64,000 nt of DNA from Rhizobiales bacterium UBA1912. Lineage in GTDB: Bacteria > Pseudomonadota > Alphaproteobacteria > Rhizobiales > Devosiaceae. Positions 25,698-34,263 of the stretch are shown here, piece by piece; position 1 is the first letter of the stretch; every line of letters begins with the position of its first letter. Position numbers and translations under genes: made by a program. Location: assembly GCA_002337455.1 (NCBI GenBank), contig DDGC01000030.1, positions 62,001-126,000 of the forward strand, read 5' to 3'. The notes under the pieces are model-generated. The model had not been told where the DNA came from. It was given only the letters and a program-made list of their open reading frames with translations, and did no database searches.

Positions 25698-26004
25698 TGT
25701 CAGCAATATCCAGATCGATCAAGGCAATACGACGACAGTCGCGCGGTAAGGCGCGCTCTAAAGTCGTCGAATGTCTCGCTCGATACCGAACATCATTAAC
25801 CGGGCTCCAAAACAAAGACGTGGAGGATTTCTGCGGTTCGAAGAAGCAGAAATGCTCAAGCCGACAGCGGATTTAGCACCCTCGAAACCTTCGGTCCATC
25901 GAAATCGAAGGCGAACACGGTGTTCGGTGATTTCCGTCTAATAATCGAGAACAATCCGGCTAGATATGCCGTTATCGAGCAGAAGATAGACAAGGAGACA
26001 AGCG
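25698..26004. other. Divergent intergenic region with palindromes
   Basis: A 307-bp region between the GNAT gene and the glutathionyl-hydroquinone reductase gene. It has no gene. It contains an ATTTCTGC/GCAGAAAT inverted repeat (25827-25853) and the palindrome listed at 25912. Confidence 0.5.
25912..25926. promoter_or_regulatory. Perfect palindrome, possible operator
   Basis: CGAACAC-G-GTGTTCG, a perfect 15-bp palindrome about 80 bp ahead of the ATG at 26005. Size and position suit a dimeric regulator controlling that gene. No regulator gene is adjacent, so binding is speculative. Confidence 0.35.
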
Positions 26005-26964
26005 ATGGGCCAGCTGATCGACGGCAAATGGTCGACCCAATGGTACGACACGAAATCGACGGGCGGAAAATTCAAGCGCTCAGTATCGGCCTTCCGCAAC
26101 TGGGTCACCGCCGACGGCGCTGCCGGCCCCACCGGCGAAGAGGGATACAAGGCCGAAAGCGGGCGCTACCATCTCTATGTATCCTACGCCTGCCCCTGGG
26201 CGCACCGGACACTGATCTTCCGCGCGCTCAAGGGACTTGAGGACCACATTTCCGTTTCCGTCGTTTCTCCGAAAATGCCGGACGAGACAGGGTGGGCGTT
26301 CAACGGCGATCTGGGATCGGACGCCGATACCCTCAATGGCGCCGATTATCTCTGGCAGGTCTATACCGAGGCAGTGCCCGACTATACCGGCCGCGTAACC
26401 GTACCTGTTCTGTGGGACAAGCAGCGCCAGACCATCGTTTCCAACGAGAGCGCCGACATCATCCGCATGTTCAACTCGGCCTTTGACGGGATCACCGGCA
26501 ACACGCTCGATTTCTACCCCCACGATAAGCGCGAAGAGATCGACCGCATCAACGCCCGCGTCTACAGCGACATCAACAATGGCGTATACAAGGCCGGCTT
26601 TGCCACGACCCAGGCCGCCTACACCGAAGCGGTAACCGCGCTGTTTGACGCGCTCGATTGGGTCGAAGGCATCTTGTCCCAGCAGCATTTCCTGACCGGC
26701 TCTGCCCCGACCGAGGCCGACTGGCGGCTGGTCACCACCCTGATGCGGTTCGACGCGGTTTATGTCGGGCATTTCAAATGCAACATCCGCCGGATCGCCG
26801 ACTACCCGCACCTCTCGAAATATCTAAAGACCCTGTACGACTGGCCCGGCGTTGCCGCGACGGTTCATATCGATCACATCAAGACCCACTATTACTGGAG
26901 CCACATCACGATCAATCCCACCCGCATCGTGCCGGTTGGGCCGGTTCTCGATTTTGTTGGTTGA
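26005..26964 (+). CDS. Glutathionyl-hydroquinone reductase (Xi-class GST)
   Basis: A 319-residue enzyme that removes glutathione from glutathionyl-hydroquinones, as PcpF and YqjG do. It has the family's N-terminal segment 'F.RSVSAFRNWV..DGAAGPTGEEGY', the catalytic cysteine motif 'SYACPWAHRT', 'VPVLWDKQRQTIVSNESADIIRM' in the thioredoxin-like half and a helical C-terminal half with 'RRIADYPHLSKYLK'. AAGGAG lies 8 nt upstream of the ATG. It ends 1 bp before the convergent Nudix gene. Confidence 0.93.
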   Translation: MGQLIDGKWSTQWYDTKSTGGKFKRSVSAFRNWVTADGAAGPTGEEGYKAESGRYHLYVSYACPWAHRTLIFRALKGLEDHISVSVVSPKMPDETGWAFNGDLGSDADTLNGADYLWQVYTEAVPDYTGRVTVPVLWDKQRQTIVSNESADIIRMFNSAFDGITGNTLDFYPHDKREEIDRINARVYSDINNGVYKAGFATTQAAYTEAVTALFDALDWVEGILSQQHFLTGSAPTEADWRLVTTLMRFDAVYVGHFKCNIRRIADYPHLSKYLKTLYDWPGVAATVHIDHIKTHYYWSHITINPTRIVPVGPVLDFVG

Positions 26965-26965
26965 G

Positions 26966-27430
26966 CTACCAGTTCGGCGAGGGCGTCCTGTTCTCGCCGA
27001 TCTCAGCCAGACGCCGCAGGGCGCCTGGCGCCATGGGTTCGGGCAACTCGCTAAAACCAAACCACCCCATCTCGACGATTTCGCGGTTGGGCGCGAACGG
27101 GCGAACCTCTCGCGCCGCGTCCGCGACGTAGAGAGCCACATGGTCGCGGTCGGTGTAGCCCGTCGCGTGGTAGAGCCCGAAAAGCCGCATCGGCCCGTCG
27201 ACCCCATATCCGGTTTCCTCGAGCACTTCGCGCCGTGCGGCGTCCTCGGCGGTCTCTCCCGGATCGACGCCGCCGCCCGGCAGCTGCCAGCCCGCGACAT
27301 AGCCATGGCGCACCAGAAGCACCCGGTCGTCAACGATGACCGCCGCGCGGGCGCCAAGCGTCAGATGCTTGTAAATACCGCGCGCGCGCAGCAACACGCC
27401 GAATTTGAACCGTTCCCAACTGCGGGCCAT
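26966..27430 (-). CDS. Nudix hydrolase
   Basis: A 154-residue Nudix protein with a fully canonical box: 'GGVDPGETAEDAARREVLEETGY'. It starts MARSWERFKFGVLLRARGIYKHLTLGARAAVIVDD. Substrate unknown. ATG at 27430 is preferred because AGGAG stands 5 nt upstream; an ATG 48 bp earlier lacks a ribosome site. It is divergent from the phosphoesterase gene at 27523. Confidence 0.88.
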   Translation of the reverse strand: MARSWERFKFGVLLRARGIYKHLTLGARAAVIVDDRVLLVRHGYVAGWQLPGGGVDPGETAEDAARREVLEETGYGVDGPMRLFGLYHATGYTDRDHVALYVADAAREVRPFAPNREIVEMGWFGFSELPEPMAPGALRRLAEIGENRTPSPNW

Positions 27431-27522
27431 GACCACTCCTGTCGACCCATCCATGACAAATTGTGGCAAACGCCGCAATCGGCCATTTTATTGCCGTAGC
27501 CGCCATGCCATTAGTGCGACCG

Positions 27523-28413
27523 ATGATTACCCTGGCCCATATTTCCGACGTCCATCTCGCACCGCTTCCCCTCGTCACCCCGCGAGAGTTGGCTTCAAAG
27601 CGTCTCACCGGCTGGCTGAACTGGCAATTCAAGCGCCGGGGAGACATGCGCCCCGAAACCCTGACGGCGCTGCTCGACCACCTCAAGGCCCACGATCCCG
27701 ATATGACCGCTGTCACCGGCGACATGGTCAATCTGGCGCTCGATGAGGAAATCACGAGGGCGGCAAGCTGGTTCACCGGGCTGGGCGACCCCGAAAAGGT
27801 CTGCGCGATTCCAGGAAACCACGACGCCTATGTACCCGGCGCGCTCGAAAAAGCGATCAGCGTCTACGGCAACTACATGCGCGGGGAAACGCTGGATAAC
27901 CAACCGTTTCCATATGTCCGCCGCCTGGGCATGGTGGCGATGATCGGCGTGTCGAGCGCCGTCACGACGCCGCCATTCTTTGCCGCCGGCAAGGTCGGAG
28001 CAGACCAGATCGAACGCCTGCGCAAGTTGCTGGCGCTGCTTGGCGAGGCAGGCTATTTCCGCGTCGTTATGATCCACCATCCCCCCCATGCCGAGTTTGC
28101 CGACTCCCGACGCCTTGGCCTGTGGGATGGCAGCGACTTCCGCGCCGTTCTCAAGCAGGCCGGCGCCGAAATGATCTTGCACGGCCACACCCATCTGTCC
28201 TCGATCAACGCCATACCAGGCCCGTCTCAGGAAATTCCAGCGATCGGCGTTGCCGCGGCCTCGGCCGCACCCGAGGGTCACGACGCCCCCGGCCGCTACA
28301 ATCTTTTCCGCATCGAGAAGGTGGGAACCGAATGGACCTGCGCCATGCGCGAATACGGCTATCAGCGCATCGGCGACGAGATCGCATTGCGGCTGCAAAT
28401 GCGCATATATTAG
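27523..28413 (+). CDS. Calcineurin-like metallophosphoesterase
   Basis: A 296-residue metallophosphoesterase with motifs ISDVHLAP, VTGDMVN, 'IPGNHDAY', 'MIHHPPH' and 'HGHTHLSS', the layout of the cAMP-phosphodiesterase CpdA / Icc-like group. The substrate is not evident. ATG at 27523 starts directly before the first motif; ATG at 27505 is an alternative. Not related closely to the shorter YfcE-type enzyme at 3.5-4.2 kb. Confidence 0.85.
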   Translation: MITLAHISDVHLAPLPLVTPRELASKRLTGWLNWQFKRRGDMRPETLTALLDHLKAHDPDMTAVTGDMVNLALDEEITRAASWFTGLGDPEKVCAIPGNHDAYVPGALEKAISVYGNYMRGETLDNQPFPYVRRLGMVAMIGVSSAVTTPPFFAAGKVGADQIERLRKLLALLGEAGYFRVVMIHHPPHAEFADSRRLGLWDGSDFRAVLKQAGAEMILHGHTHLSSINAIPGPSQEIPAIGVAAASAAPEGHDAPGRYNLFRIEKVGTEWTCAMREYGYQRIGDEIALRLQMRIY

Positions 28414-28460
28414 CAAGAACGTGATTCAGCGTGCCGCTCCGAACGGCGCAAGGCGAGACA

Positions 28461-29795
28461 GTGAGCCAGACCTCTTTCATCATCGATGCCCCGGTCTTCG
28501 ACCCCGCCACCGGCGAGGCGAAGTTTTTCTATCGGCTGGCTGACCACACCTTTGTCGAGACGCTGCGCTTTCCGATTGAGGGTCTGGATACGGCGCGGCC
28601 CGGCACGGGGGCCTTCAAAACCCTGCTCGACCTCACCGCCGCGGTGCTGGGGGTAAGCTATTTCAAACTGCTTGCCCCATTCGAAATCGACGCCACCGCC
28701 CTTGCCCTGTCACCGGCCCAGCAGGCCTTCGTACTCGATGTCTATGAAAACGGGCTGGGCGAGTTTTATGCGCGCAACGATCTCAAGCGGTTCGGGCGGT
28801 TAACGATTGCGGCCGGCACGCCGCGCGAGGACAGCATTCCGCCAACGCTGCCGGCTCGTGCCCTGGTTCTGATCGGCGGCGGCAAGGATTCGCTGGTCAG
28901 CGTGCAACTGCTCGAAAGCGCCGGGGCGGAAATGAGCCTGTTTGCGGTCAACCCCAAGGGCCCGATCCTGACCTCGGCCAAGCGTTCGGGCCTGCCCTTC
29001 CTGACGGTCGATCGCGTCCTCGATCCCGAAATGATCGCGCTGGGCCAACAGCCGGGCTATTACAATGGCCACGTTCCCTCGACCGCGATTAATTCGATGA
29101 TCGCCGCCCTTGCCAGCCTTTTGTACGGTTATGGCAATATCGTGCTTTCCAATGAACGCTCGGCCAGCGAAGGCAATATCGAGTTCGACGGGCGCCAGGC
29201 CAATCACCAGTATTCCAAATCGATCGATTTCGAGCGCGCCATTCGCGACGTGCTGTCCACCGCGACATCGGGATCGCTGGGGTACTTCTCCCTGCTCCGC
29301 CCATATTCCGAAGCGCGCATCGCCGCGCTTTTCGCCCGGTCAAACCGCTATGATGACGTGTTTTCGAGCTGCAACCGCAATTTCCGCCTATCGGGTCACG
29401 ACGGCCCGCTGTGGTGCGGACAATGCCCGAAGTGCCATTTCGTCTTCCTGATTTTCGCCCCGCATATGGACAAGGCCCGACTGACCGCCATTTTCGGCCA
29501 GAACGTCCTCGACAATGCCGACAACATTGCGCCGTATCGCGAGCTGACGGGCCTTTCGGGACACAAGCCCTGGGAATGCGTTGGTGAAATCCTTGAAGCG
29601 GCGGCCTGCCTGTGGCGCATTGCCGATCACCCCGACTGGCACGACAGCGCCGTCGTCAAGGCGCTCAAGCCGGACCTTGAATCCTTTTATGGGCCGGCCC
29701 GGCTATTGTCGGCCTATGAGGAGTTCATGACCGACAGCGCCGACCACCTCATCCCAGAACACATCGAAAACGCGGTTGCTCCCCATGCACATTGA
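28461..29795 (+). CDS. murL: UDP-MurNAc-L-Ala-L-glutamate epimerase (MurL-like)
   Basis: A 444-residue cytoplasmic protein that I identify as MurL, which epimerises the terminal L-Glu of UDP-MurNAc-L-Ala-L-Glu to D-Glu in an ATP-dependent reaction. Supporting features: the nucleotide-binding loop 'LIGGGKDSLVS' (residues about 136-146), 'LSNERSASEGN' (about 230-239), and a cysteine cluster 'SSCN' then 'CGQCPKC' (about 303-325). The decisive context is the next gene, a MurD-family ligase overlapping its 3' end by 11 bp, as in described murD2-murL pairs of Xanthomonas. Start is GTG at 28461 (GTG at 28431 is possible). No other function fits as well. Confidence 0.85.
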   Translation: MSQTSFIIDAPVFDPATGEAKFFYRLADHTFVETLRFPIEGLDTARPGTGAFKTLLDLTAAVLGVSYFKLLAPFEIDATALALSPAQQAFVLDVYENGLGEFYARNDLKRFGRLTIAAGTPREDSIPPTLPARALVLIGGGKDSLVSVQLLESAGAEMSLFAVNPKGPILTSAKRSGLPFLTVDRVLDPEMIALGQQPGYYNGHVPSTAINSMIAALASLLYGYGNIVLSNERSASEGNIEFDGRQANHQYSKSIDFERAIRDVLSTATSGSLGYFSLLRPYSEARIAALFARSNRYDDVFSSCNRNFRLSGHDGPLWCGQCPKCHFVFLIFAPHMDKARLTAIFGQNVLDNADNIAPYRELTGLSGHKPWECVGEILEAAACLWRIADHPDWHDSAVVKALKPDLESFYGPARLLSAYEEFMTDSADHLIPEHIENAVAPHAH

Positions 29796-31059
29796 TGGCC
29801 CGGTTCTTCTTTACGGCGCTGGCCGCGAGGCTCGTTCCACAGCGGCGTTCCTGCGCCGCGCCTATCCCGAGATCGAGCTGTTCGTGACCACCGATGACGG
29901 CGTGGCCGAACTCGAGGGCGCCAGCTTCATCACGCCCGAAGAGGCAAACCAGGTCTCGCGCTTCGGCACCATCGTCAAAAGCCCCGGCGTGTCGCTCTAC
30001 AAGCCGATTTTCGAAATGGCCCGCGCCGCAGGTGTTACGGTCACCTCCAACCTCAACATCTGGGGCGCCCATTTCCGCGAGGGCCGCACTGTCGTCGCGA
30101 TCTCGGGCACCAAGGGTAAATCGACAACGGCAACCCTCGTCCATCTGATGCTGGAAAAATCCGGGGTCGACGTGGTGCTGGCCGGCAATGTGGGCATCCC
30201 GCCGCTCGATGCCGCCGACAGCGCGCAGACAGTGGTGCTCGAACTCTCTTCCTACCAGACCGCCGACATCGATTTCGCCCCCGACATCGCTGCGATCTCG
30301 AACCTTTATCCCGAGCATGTGGATTGGCATGGCGGACTCGACGCCTATTACCGCGACAAGCTCAACCTGATCGCCAAGGGTCCCAAATTCGTGGCTATCG
30401 GCCCGCAGGCGGCGACCGTCGAGCGTGTCATCAGCACCATCCCGGCAGCAACCCAGCGCATTCCGGCGCTCGACATCGAACTGGCCGACGAAATCCTGAT
30501 GGCGGCGATGAATTCGCGCCTCAAGGGTGCCCACAACCACGACAACGCAAGGCTGGCAGCGGCCATCGCACTCGCTGCCGGAGCGACGCGCGAGGGCATA
30601 TTCAAGGGCATCGAGGCTTTTGTCCCCCTGCCCCACCGCCTCGAGGAATTGATGGTCGGCGACATCCTTTTCGTCGACGATTCCATTTCCACCACACCAG
30701 AAGCGACCAAGGTGGCGCTCGCTGCCTACAAGGGCAAAAAGATCGCCCTGATCGCCGGTGGTCATGAACGGCAGCAGGACTATACGGACCTGGCCAATCT
30801 CATGGGGCTGACCAGCGTGGTCATGCTCTGTTCGCTTCCGGTAACCGGCCAGCGGCTGGCCCAGGCGGTTCGCGACAACACGCCCATCCCCATTGCCGAA
30901 TGTTCGACGTTGGACGAAGCCATGCAGGCGCTGGCCAGCGCCGGGCACGTCTTTGATACAGTCATCCTGTCGCCCGGCGCACCCAGTTACAATCAATTCA
31001 AGAATTTCGAAGAACGCGGCGATCGGTTCAAAACCCTCGCCCGCCAACATTTCAGCTAG
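29785..31059 (+). CDS. murD2: UDP-MurNAc-L-alanine:L-glutamate ligase (MurD2-like)
   Basis: A 424-residue Mur ligase. It has the ATP loop SGTKGKSTT (residues about 107-115), 'LELSSYQTADIDFAPDIAAISNLYPEHVDWHGGLDAYYRDKLNL', 'LKGAHNHDNARLAAAIALA' and 'VDDSISTTPEATKVAL', the MurD order. As MurD2 it would add L-Glu, not D-Glu, to UDP-MurNAc-L-Ala; this substrate choice is inferred from its overlap with murL. ATG at 29785 is preferred over TTG at 29776. It is not within a dcw cluster, which further suggests a second MurD rather than the usual one. Confidence 0.85.
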   Translation: MHIDGPVLLYGAGREARSTAAFLRRAYPEIELFVTTDDGVAELEGASFITPEEANQVSRFGTIVKSPGVSLYKPIFEMARAAGVTVTSNLNIWGAHFREGRTVVAISGTKGKSTTATLVHLMLEKSGVDVVLAGNVGIPPLDAADSAQTVVLELSSYQTADIDFAPDIAAISNLYPEHVDWHGGLDAYYRDKLNLIAKGPKFVAIGPQAATVERVISTIPAATQRIPALDIELADEILMAAMNSRLKGAHNHDNARLAAAIALAAGATREGIFKGIEAFVPLPHRLEELMVGDILFVDDSISTTPEATKVALAAYKGKKIALIAGGHERQQDYTDLANLMGLTSVVMLCSLPVTGQRLAQAVRDNTPIPIAECSTLDEAMQALASAGHVFDTVILSPGAPSYNQFKNFEERGDRFKTLARQHFS

Positions 31060-31067
31060 GAATATCT

Positions 31068-31394
31068 ATGACTTATGTTTTTCTGCTCTGCGCCATCGTC
31101 GCAGAAGTGATCGCCACGTCTGCGCTCAAGGCCGCCAACGGATTTACCAATCTGGTGCCATCCATCATCGTGGTCGTTGGCTATGCTGCCGCGTTCTATT
31201 TTCTCTCGCTCACGCTGCGCACACTGCCGGTCGGCATCGCCTACGCGATCTGGTCGGGATTGGGGATCGTGCTGATCTCGATTGCCGGCTGGGTGGTCTA
31301 CAAGCAGGCGCTCGATCTGCCCGCCATTATCGGCATGAGCCTGATTATCGCCGGGGTCATCGTCATAAATGCGTTCTCACGCGCCGGGCATTGA
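31068..31394 (+). CDS. SMR family multidrug efflux transporter
   Basis: A 108-residue protein with four hydrophobic helices. The essential membrane glutamate is at residue 13 in 'CAIVAEVIATSALKAANGF', and the 'VGIAYAIWSGLGIVLI' third helix is that of the EmrE/QacE subclass. It would export quaternary cations by proton exchange as an antiparallel dimer. Eight bp separate it from murD2, so it is probably the last gene of the murL-murD2 transcript; there is no room for a guanidine riboswitch. Confidence 0.92.
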   Translation: MTYVFLLCAIVAEVIATSALKAANGFTNLVPSIIVVVGYAAAFYFLSLTLRTLPVGIAYAIWSGLGIVLISIAGWVVYKQALDLPAIIGMSLIIAGVIVINAFSRAGH

Positions 31395-31404
31395 TGGCGG
31401 GTGG

Positions 31405-31686
31405 TCACGCCAGCTTCGACAGGCTGTTCATCCGCTCTTCAAGCTGTGCCTGCATTTCCTTGACCTTGGCGTCCATGCGGGCCTGTACGCCCCGCGTGGC
31501 AAGGTCGCCCACGCCCTGAATCTGCATGTTCTGCGCGGTTTGAAACCCGGATACGAGCGCCGCCGAGCTTGCCTGAAACTCTTCCATCATCTGACGGCGC
31601 TTGAGACGCGCGGCTTCCATCGCCTGCCATGTGGAAGGCTTGGGCATCCAGTTCATCTTCTTGAAACCGGTCGAGATGGTGCTCAT
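31405..31686 (-). CDS. Conserved helical hypothetical protein
   Basis: I do not recognise this 93-residue protein. It is predicted to be almost entirely alpha-helical, with Met/Gln-rich amphipathic repeats (WQAMEAARLKRRQMMEEFQASS) and a C-terminal coiled-coil-like stretch (MDAKVKEMQAQLEERMNSL). No signal or membrane segment. It follows the methylmalonyl-CoA epimerase gene on the same strand by 34 bp and converges on the SMR gene. Confidence 0.65.
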   Translation of the reverse strand: MSTISTGFKKMNWMPKPSTWQAMEAARLKRRQMMEEFQASSAALVSGFQTAQNMQIQGVGDLATRGVQARMDAKVKEMQAQLEERMNSLSKLA

Positions 31687-31720
31687 GAACAGATCATGAG
31701 CCAGCGCGGTTAAGAAAATA

Positions 31721-32146
31721 TTAGGACGGCGCGAAGTCGGGCTTGACCTCTTCGAGCTCGATCAGCGTGCCGTCGAAGTCTTTGGGATGGAGGAAAACCA
31801 CGGGCAGTCCATGCGCGCCGGTCTTGGGGTTTCCGTCGCCAAGCACCCGCGCGCCCTCATCGATCAGCCGCCGCACCGCAGCCTTGATGTCGGCAACCTC
31901 ATAGCAGATGTGATGCATGCCGCCGTCAGGATTACGCTCCAGAAAGCTCGCCATGGGCGAGGCTTCCCCCAAAGGTTCGAGCAGTTCGACCTTGGTGTTG
32001 CCGGCATCGACAAACACCACCCGCACCCCGTGCTCCGCCAATTCCTGCACGTCTGAGACACTGGCGCCCAGCATCTCGCGGTACCGGCGCACTGCCGCAT
32101 CGAGGTCGGGCACCGCGATGGCGATATGATTGACCCGCCCGATCAT
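31721..32146 (-). CDS. mce: Methylmalonyl-CoA epimerase
   Basis: Interconverts (S)- and (R)-methylmalonyl-CoA. The 141-residue glyoxalase/VOC-fold protein starts 'IGRVNHIAIAVPDLDAAVRRYREMLG' and has the metal-ligand regions 'GGMHHICYEVADIKAAV' and 'VVFLHPKDFDGTLIELEEV'. It overlaps the stop of the mutase gene by 4 bp, so production is coupled to that of the next enzyme in the pathway. Confidence 0.95.
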   Translation of the reverse strand: MIGRVNHIAIAVPDLDAAVRRYREMLGASVSDVQELAEHGVRVVFVDAGNTKVELLEPLGEASPMASFLERNPDGGMHHICYEVADIKAAVRRLIDEGARVLGDGNPKTGAHGLPVVFLHPKDFDGTLIELEEVKPDFAPS

Positions 32147-34263
32147 CGGTTGCTCAGCCTGCCCTCGATGGCATTGAGCACCGAATAGGCGGCATCGAGC
32201 ACATTGGTGCCGGGACCGAAAATATCGAGCACCCCGGCGGCGCGCAGAAAATCATAGTCGGCGCTGGGAATGACGCCGCCAACCACCACCGCCACTTCCC
32301 CCAGCCCTCTCTCCTTGAGCGCCGCGATCAGTTCGGGCACCAGCGTCTTGTGCCCCGCCGCCAGTGAGGAAACGCCCACAGCATCGACCGCAAGTTCACC
32401 GGCATGCGCGGCCACCTCGTGCGGGGTTTCAAACAGCGAGCCCATATGCACGACAAAGCCAAGATCGGCAAAGGCGGTCGCAATGACCTTGGCGCCACGG
32501 TCATGGCCGTCCTGCCCCATCTTGGCGATAAAGACCGACGGTGCACGGCCGTGGGAGGTCTTGAACCCTTGGATGCGCCGCGCGGCCTCCTCATACTGCG
32601 GATCGCCGGCATAGCTTTGCGAATAAACGCCCGACAGCACCCGCGTCGTCGCGTCGTACCGCCCGAACACGTCTTCCATGGCCTGCGAGATTTCGCCCAG
32701 CGTGGCGCGGGCCCGCGCCGCGGCTACGGCGGCGTCCAGCAGATTGCCCTCGTCCATGGCCGCATATTCGCGCAGGGCATCGAGCGCCGATTGGCAGCGG
32801 GCTTCGTCGCGCGTGCGCCTTATGGTTTCGAGCCGGTTGATCTGTCCGGCCCGCACCCTGGCATTGTCGATTTCGAGGGTTTCGATAGGATCTTCGGCAT
32901 CGAGCCGGTAGCGGTTGACGCCCACGATTACGTCCTCGCCGCGATCGATCGCCGCCTGACGAATGGCCGCCGCTTTTTCGATAGCCAGCTTGGGTTCGCC
33001 CGACTGCACGGCCTTGGTCATCCCGCCCTGCGCCTCGACCTCATCGATCAGGGCCTGGGCCTTCTCGACAAGCTGACGGGTAAGGTCTTCGACATAGTAA
33101 GAGCCGCCCAGCGGGTCGACCACATCTGTAACCCGCGTTTCGTGCTGCAGGATGAGCTGGGTGTTGCGCGCGATGCGCGAGGAGGTCTCCGAAGGCAGCG
33201 CGATAGCTTCATCGAATGAATTGGTGTGCAGGCTCTGCGTGCCACCCAACACCGCCGCCAGCGCTTCATAGGCGGTACGGACCACGTTGTTGTAAGGGTC
33301 CTGCTCGGTCAGCGACACGCCCGAGGTCTGGCAGTGGGTGCGCAGCATCTTCGAGCGCGGATCGGTGGCCCCGAGATCGGTCATGATCCTGGACCACAGC
33401 GTGCGCGCCGCCCTAAGCTTTGCCACCTCGACAAAGAAATTCATGCCGATGCCGAAAAAGAATGACAGCCGCCCGGCAAACTTATCGATGTCGAGCCCGC
33501 GCGCCTGAGCCGCTCGCACATAATCCATGCCATCGGCCAGCGTATAGGCAAGCTCCTGGATCGCCGTCGCCCCGGCCTCGTGCATGTGGTAGCCCGAAAT
33601 CGAGATCGAGTTGAACTTCGGCATGTGCTCGGCGGTATAGGCGATGATGTCGCCCACGATGCGCATGGAAGGCTCGGGCGGATAGATATAGGTGTTGCGG
33701 ACCATGAACTCTTTCAGAATGTCGTTCTGAATGGTCCCTGAAAGCTTTTCGGGCGGCACGCCCTGCTCTTCAGCGGCAACGATGAACATGGCCAGAACCG
33801 GGATCACCGCGCCGTTCATGGTCATCGACACGCTCATTTCATCGAGCGGAATTCCATCAAAGAGCAGCTTCATGTCCTCGACGGAATCGATCGCCACCCC
33901 GGCCTTGCCCACATCGCCGACAACGCGCGGATGGTCGGAATCATAGCCCCGGTGCGTCGCGAGATCGAAAGCGACCGATAGCCCCTTCTGCCCGCGCTCC
34001 AGCGCCCGGCGATAAAACCTGTTGCTCTCCTCGGCGGTCGAAAACCCTGCGTACTGCCGGATGGTCCACGGGCGGTTGGCATACATCGTTGCCCGGACAC
34101 CCCGCGCGTACGGTTCGACGCCGGGGATTGAACCGTCCTCGCCCAGATAGACCGGATCGACATCGAGCCCGCCATAGTCGCGCTGGAGGCTAGCGAGCGG
34201 CGTGTCGCGCAACTCACCGCTGGCGATATGGGACCAGACATCGCGCTGGGATTTGCCCATCAC
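32143..34263 (-). CDS. scpA: Methylmalonyl-CoA mutase, B12-dependent
   Basis: Rearranges (R)-methylmalonyl-CoA to succinyl-CoA with adenosylcobalamin. The 706-residue single-chain enzyme has the TIM-barrel part with 'RQYAGFSTAEESNRFYRRALERGQKGLSVAFDLATHRGYDSDHPRV', and the C-terminal cobalamin-binding domain with the His loop 'GQDGHDRGAKVIATAF', 'VGVSSLAAGHKTL' and 'VVVGGVIP'. Length fits the homodimeric form. It overlaps pccA and mce by 4 bp each. The repair GTPase MeaB is not in the window. Confidence 0.97.
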   Translation of the reverse strand: MMGKSQRDVWSHIASGELRDTPLASLQRDYGGLDVDPVYLGEDGSIPGVEPYARGVRATMYANRPWTIRQYAGFSTAEESNRFYRRALERGQKGLSVAFDLATHRGYDSDHPRVVGDVGKAGVAIDSVEDMKLLFDGIPLDEMSVSMTMNGAVIPVLAMFIVAAEEQGVPPEKLSGTIQNDILKEFMVRNTYIYPPEPSMRIVGDIIAYTAEHMPKFNSISISGYHMHEAGATAIQELAYTLADGMDYVRAAQARGLDIDKFAGRLSFFFGIGMNFFVEVAKLRAARTLWSRIMTDLGATDPRSKMLRTHCQTSGVSLTEQDPYNNVVRTAYEALAAVLGGTQSLHTNSFDEAIALPSETSSRIARNTQLILQHETRVTDVVDPLGGSYYVEDLTRQLVEKAQALIDEVEAQGGMTKAVQSGEPKLAIEKAAAIRQAAIDRGEDVIVGVNRYRLDAEDPIETLEIDNARVRAGQINRLETIRRTRDEARCQSALDALREYAAMDEGNLLDAAVAAARARATLGEISQAMEDVFGRYDATTRVLSGVYSQSYAGDPQYEEAARRIQGFKTSHGRAPSVFIAKMGQDGHDRGAKVIATAFADLGFVVHMGSLFETPHEVAAHAGELAVDAVGVSSLAAGHKTLVPELIAALKERGLGEVAVVVGGVIPSADYDFLRAAGVLDIFGPGTNVLDAAYSVLNAIEGRLSNR

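Noticed and set aside
31060..31067. Guanidine riboswitch ahead of the SMR pump gene
   Set aside because: Only 8 bp separate the pump from murD2, far too little for a riboswitch.
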